Notes under the pieces: generated by a model | The model's input: only the letters and a program-made list of their open reading frames with translations | Databases searched by the model: none | What the model was told of the DNA's origin: nothing | Assembly: GCF_025965085.1 (NCBI RefSeq) | Contig: NZ_JAOPXP010000095.1 | Span: 1 to 50,650, forward strand | From: Marmoricola sp. | Lineage (GTDB): Bacteria > Actinomycetota > Actinomycetes > Propionibacteriales > Nocardioidaceae | DNA length: 50,650 bases | Direction: 5' to 3' | Made by a program: the position numbers and the translations under genes | Part shown: in pieces, positions 49,322-50,650 of the stretch | Layout: each line of letters opens with the position of its first letter | Numbering within the stretch: position 1 is the first letter of the stretch

Positions 49322-49359
49322 CCGGACCTACGTTTTGTAGGTCCGGGCTAGTTCTTTTT
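49318..49359 (+). terminator. Intrinsic terminator at IS left end
   Basis: TAGCCCGGACCTAC (49318-49331) pairs perfectly with 49337-49350 around a 5-nt loop and is followed by GTTCTTTTT, a good plus-strand T-tract. It would stop transcription coming from the tRNA side. The transposase stop codon (minus strand, 49348-49350) lies in the stem. Confidence 0.85.
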
Positions 49360-50565
49360 GGTGGGTCCGGGTGGTCTGCCGGTGGGCTGGTAGTCGCGGC
49401 GTGGGTCGATGGTGAGCTCGCGGAGGAGTTCGCCGGTGGCGGCGTGGACGACTCTGACGGCGAGGTCCTGGACGAGCAGGATGACGTAGGTTCCGGCGTA
49501 GGTTCGGCCGATACCGATGTGGCGCAGTTGGCCGGCCACGCGCAGGGTGACGGTGCCGGCCTTGCTGATCTTGTCGTGGCGGACCCGGTCGTGGGTTTCG
49601 TTGTCCGGGTCGGTGCGGGGGGTGGCCTTCGGGCGGGCCTTGTAGGCGGTGGCCGGGGTGGCGTGGTGGGGGAGCGAGCGGTGCGGTCGCCGGTGGTTGT
49701 ACTCGTCGCAGAACTGGTCGAGGAGCGTCTGGAGATCGGCGAGCGTGCTCGGCTGGAGGGGCTGGGCGCGCAGCCACTTCTTCATCGTTTGCTGGAACCG
49801 CTCGGCCTTGCCGCAGGTGGTCGGGTGGTTGGGTCGGGAGTTCTTCTGGACGATGTGGCGGCGGCTGAGTTCGGCTTCGAAGGAGTTCTTGCCTCCTTGG
49901 CGACCGTGCCCGGCCAGCCGGACGGTGTAGACCATGCCGTTGTCGGTGAGGGTGGATGCGGGGTATCCGTGCAGACCAGCGGCCTGGGTGAAGGTGGTCA
50001 GCACGATCGGGGCGGTGACCCTGGCATGGGCGCTAACGTGCAGGGCGTAGCGGGAGTGGTCGTCGAGCCAGCTGATGATCTCCACGTCCGCGCCGGGTCG
50101 ATCGTCGGTTCGAGTGAGCCGGTAGTGGGTGAAGTCGGATTGCCAGGTCTCGTTGGGCTGCTCGGCCTCGAAGCGGATGCAGGAGGATTTGGGTCGCTTG
50201 GAGGGGTCCGGGCTCACCTGCCCGGCGCGTACCAGGATCCGGTTGATCGTGGCCCGGGCCAGGGTGATCTGGTGGTGATGGTCAAGGTGCCAGTCGATGG
50301 TGTCCGCGCCGGCGTCGAGGCCGGCCTCGGAGAGCTCCTTGCGTAGGCGCAGCACTAGCTCGACGGTGGCTGGTGGAGTCGCGGTCGGTGAGTTCTTCGG
50401 GGCCCGGGAGCGGGGCTCGAACGCCGCCTCCCCCTCGGTCTCGTAGCGCTTCATCAGGCGGCTGATCCACCCCTGGGACACGGCGTAGGTGCGGGCCACC
50501 TCGGACTGGCTGGAACCGGCGAGCACGGCGGTGATGACCAGTCGCCGCTTGGAGGAGTTCGACAT
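49348..50565 (-). CDS. IS481 family transposase
   Basis: The 405-residue protein has an N-terminal helix-turn-helix (SQSEVARTYAVSQGWISRLM), then a DDE integrase core with Asp144 in WQSDFTH, Asp208 in LTDNG and Glu255 in CGKAERF. A C-terminal RRPHRSLPHHATPATAY segment is typical of IS481/IS3 transposases. The frame is intact from ATG 50565 to TAG. It should catalyse cut-and-paste or copy transposition of the IS. The gene reads towards the tRNA. Confidence 0.95.
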   Translation of the reverse strand: MSNSSKRRLVITAVLAGSSQSEVARTYAVSQGWISRLMKRYETEGEAAFEPRSRAPKNSPTATPPATVELVLRLRKELSEAGLDAGADTIDWHLDHHHQITLARATINRILVRAGQVSPDPSKRPKSSCIRFEAEQPNETWQSDFTHYRLTRTDDRPGADVEIISWLDDHSRYALHVSAHARVTAPIVLTTFTQAAGLHGYPASTLTDNGMVYTVRLAGHGRQGGKNSFEAELSRRHIVQKNSRPNHPTTCGKAERFQQTMKKWLRAQPLQPSTLADLQTLLDQFCDEYNHRRPHRSLPHHATPATAYKARPKATPRTDPDNETHDRVRHDKISKAGTVTLRVAGQLRHIGIGRTYAGTYVILLVQDLAVRVVHAATGELLRELTIDPRRDYQPTGRPPGPTKKN

Positions 50566-50587
50566 GGCCGAGCCTGTCGGGCCCCGG

Positions 50588-50647
50588 CCATTCCGATGAC
50601 CTGCGACACGCTATTCCGATGTCGCGAGACACCCCATTCCGATGTCC
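50588..50647. repeat. Three 23-bp-spaced repeats at IS right end
   Basis: The motif (C/T)ATTCCGATG appears at 50589, 50612 and 50635, exactly 23 bp apart. The middle copy is in the right terminal inverted repeat; the inner and outer copies flank it. Such phased repeats suggest transposase binding sites one or two helical turns apart. Confidence 0.75.
50610..50631 (+). repeat. Right terminal inverted repeat of IS481 element
   Basis: GCTATTCCGATGTCGCGAGACA is the reverse complement of the left end with two mismatches. The transposase starts 44 nt inside this repeat. Confidence 0.8.
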
Positions 50648-50650
50648 TGA

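Larger units (their letters stand above)
49300..50631 (-). mobile_element. IS481-family insertion sequence
   Basis: The 1332-bp element is bounded by near-perfect inverted repeats: 49300-49321 against 50610-50631 (20 of 22 bases match; the motif is TGTCTCNNGACATCGGAATAGC). It holds one transposase gene on the minus strand. It lies 9 nt beyond an initiator tRNA gene. No obvious target duplication is visible, and the right flank still carries an extra copy of the end motif, so the true right boundary may extend beyond 50647. Confidence 0.85.

Noticed and set aside
1-50650. CRISPR array or prophage
   Set aside because: No regularly spaced identical repeats or phage structural genes were seen; the only phased repeats are the three at the IS end.

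Overview
The window is about 50.6 kb of very GC-rich DNA that reads as the chromosome of an actinobacterium, most likely a Nocardioidaceae (Nocardioides-like) species. This rests on near-saturated G/C third codon positions and a typical actinobacterial gene set: WhiB7, AdnAB, UvrD2, mycoredoxin, MoeZ, DUF3107, DUF5302, DUF5679 and PPA1309. It also rests on many starts placed 6-8 nt after a TANNNT box, the layout of leaderless mRNAs. The genus is an inference; no 16S or marker comparison was possible.

Layout. 1-450: end of an acyl-CoA dehydrogenase and a gene remnant. 527-6024: a cell-surface block with two paralogous sulfotransferase-like proteins, a DUF5302 protein, a family-2-like glycosyltransferase and an LtaS/sulfatase-type membrane enzyme. 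6141-8800: MaoC dehydratase, histidine phosphatase, DUF6758 and an orphan ParA. 8881-16844: DEAD-box helicase, ferritin-like protein, a MarR-MFS efflux operon, DUF3107, TetR, MoeZ and a secreted serine protease. 16953-31150: a DNA-repair and stress block with an alkyltransferase-like protein, AdnA-AdnB, a 90-residue protein resembling the Sm/Hfq fold, DeoD, an M3 peptidase, NudC, mycoredoxin, UvrD2 and WhiB7 behind an attenuator-type leader. 31164-38156: small basic and zinc-ribbon proteins, ABC1 kinase, an orphan TOMM/ThiF-like protein, DUF5679, an enoyl-CoA hydratase, a decayed two-component remnant with DnaA-box-like sites, a PHP protein, a YgjP-type metalloprotease and a NUDIX hydrolase. 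38153-49290: DUF2342 metalloprotease, MoaE, the PDZ-Lon/PPA1309/UPF0182 run, a membrane adenylate cyclase, a DsbA-like protein, SmpB, a haloalkane dehalogenase and initiator tRNA. 49300-50650: an IS481-family insertion sequence.

From the DEAD helicase to UPF0182 the order closely follows what I recall of the M. tuberculosis region around Rv3193c-Rv3213c, so this is a conserved backbone. The surface block, the protease, the dehalogenase and the IS look like accessory material. Strong hairpins separate most convergent gene pairs. The points most worth a second look are the Sm/Hfq-like small protein next to adnB, the whiB7 leader, the orphan TOMM-like protein, the paired sulfotransferases, the two perfect DnaA boxes upstream of the PHP gene and the 23-bp repeats at the IS end.
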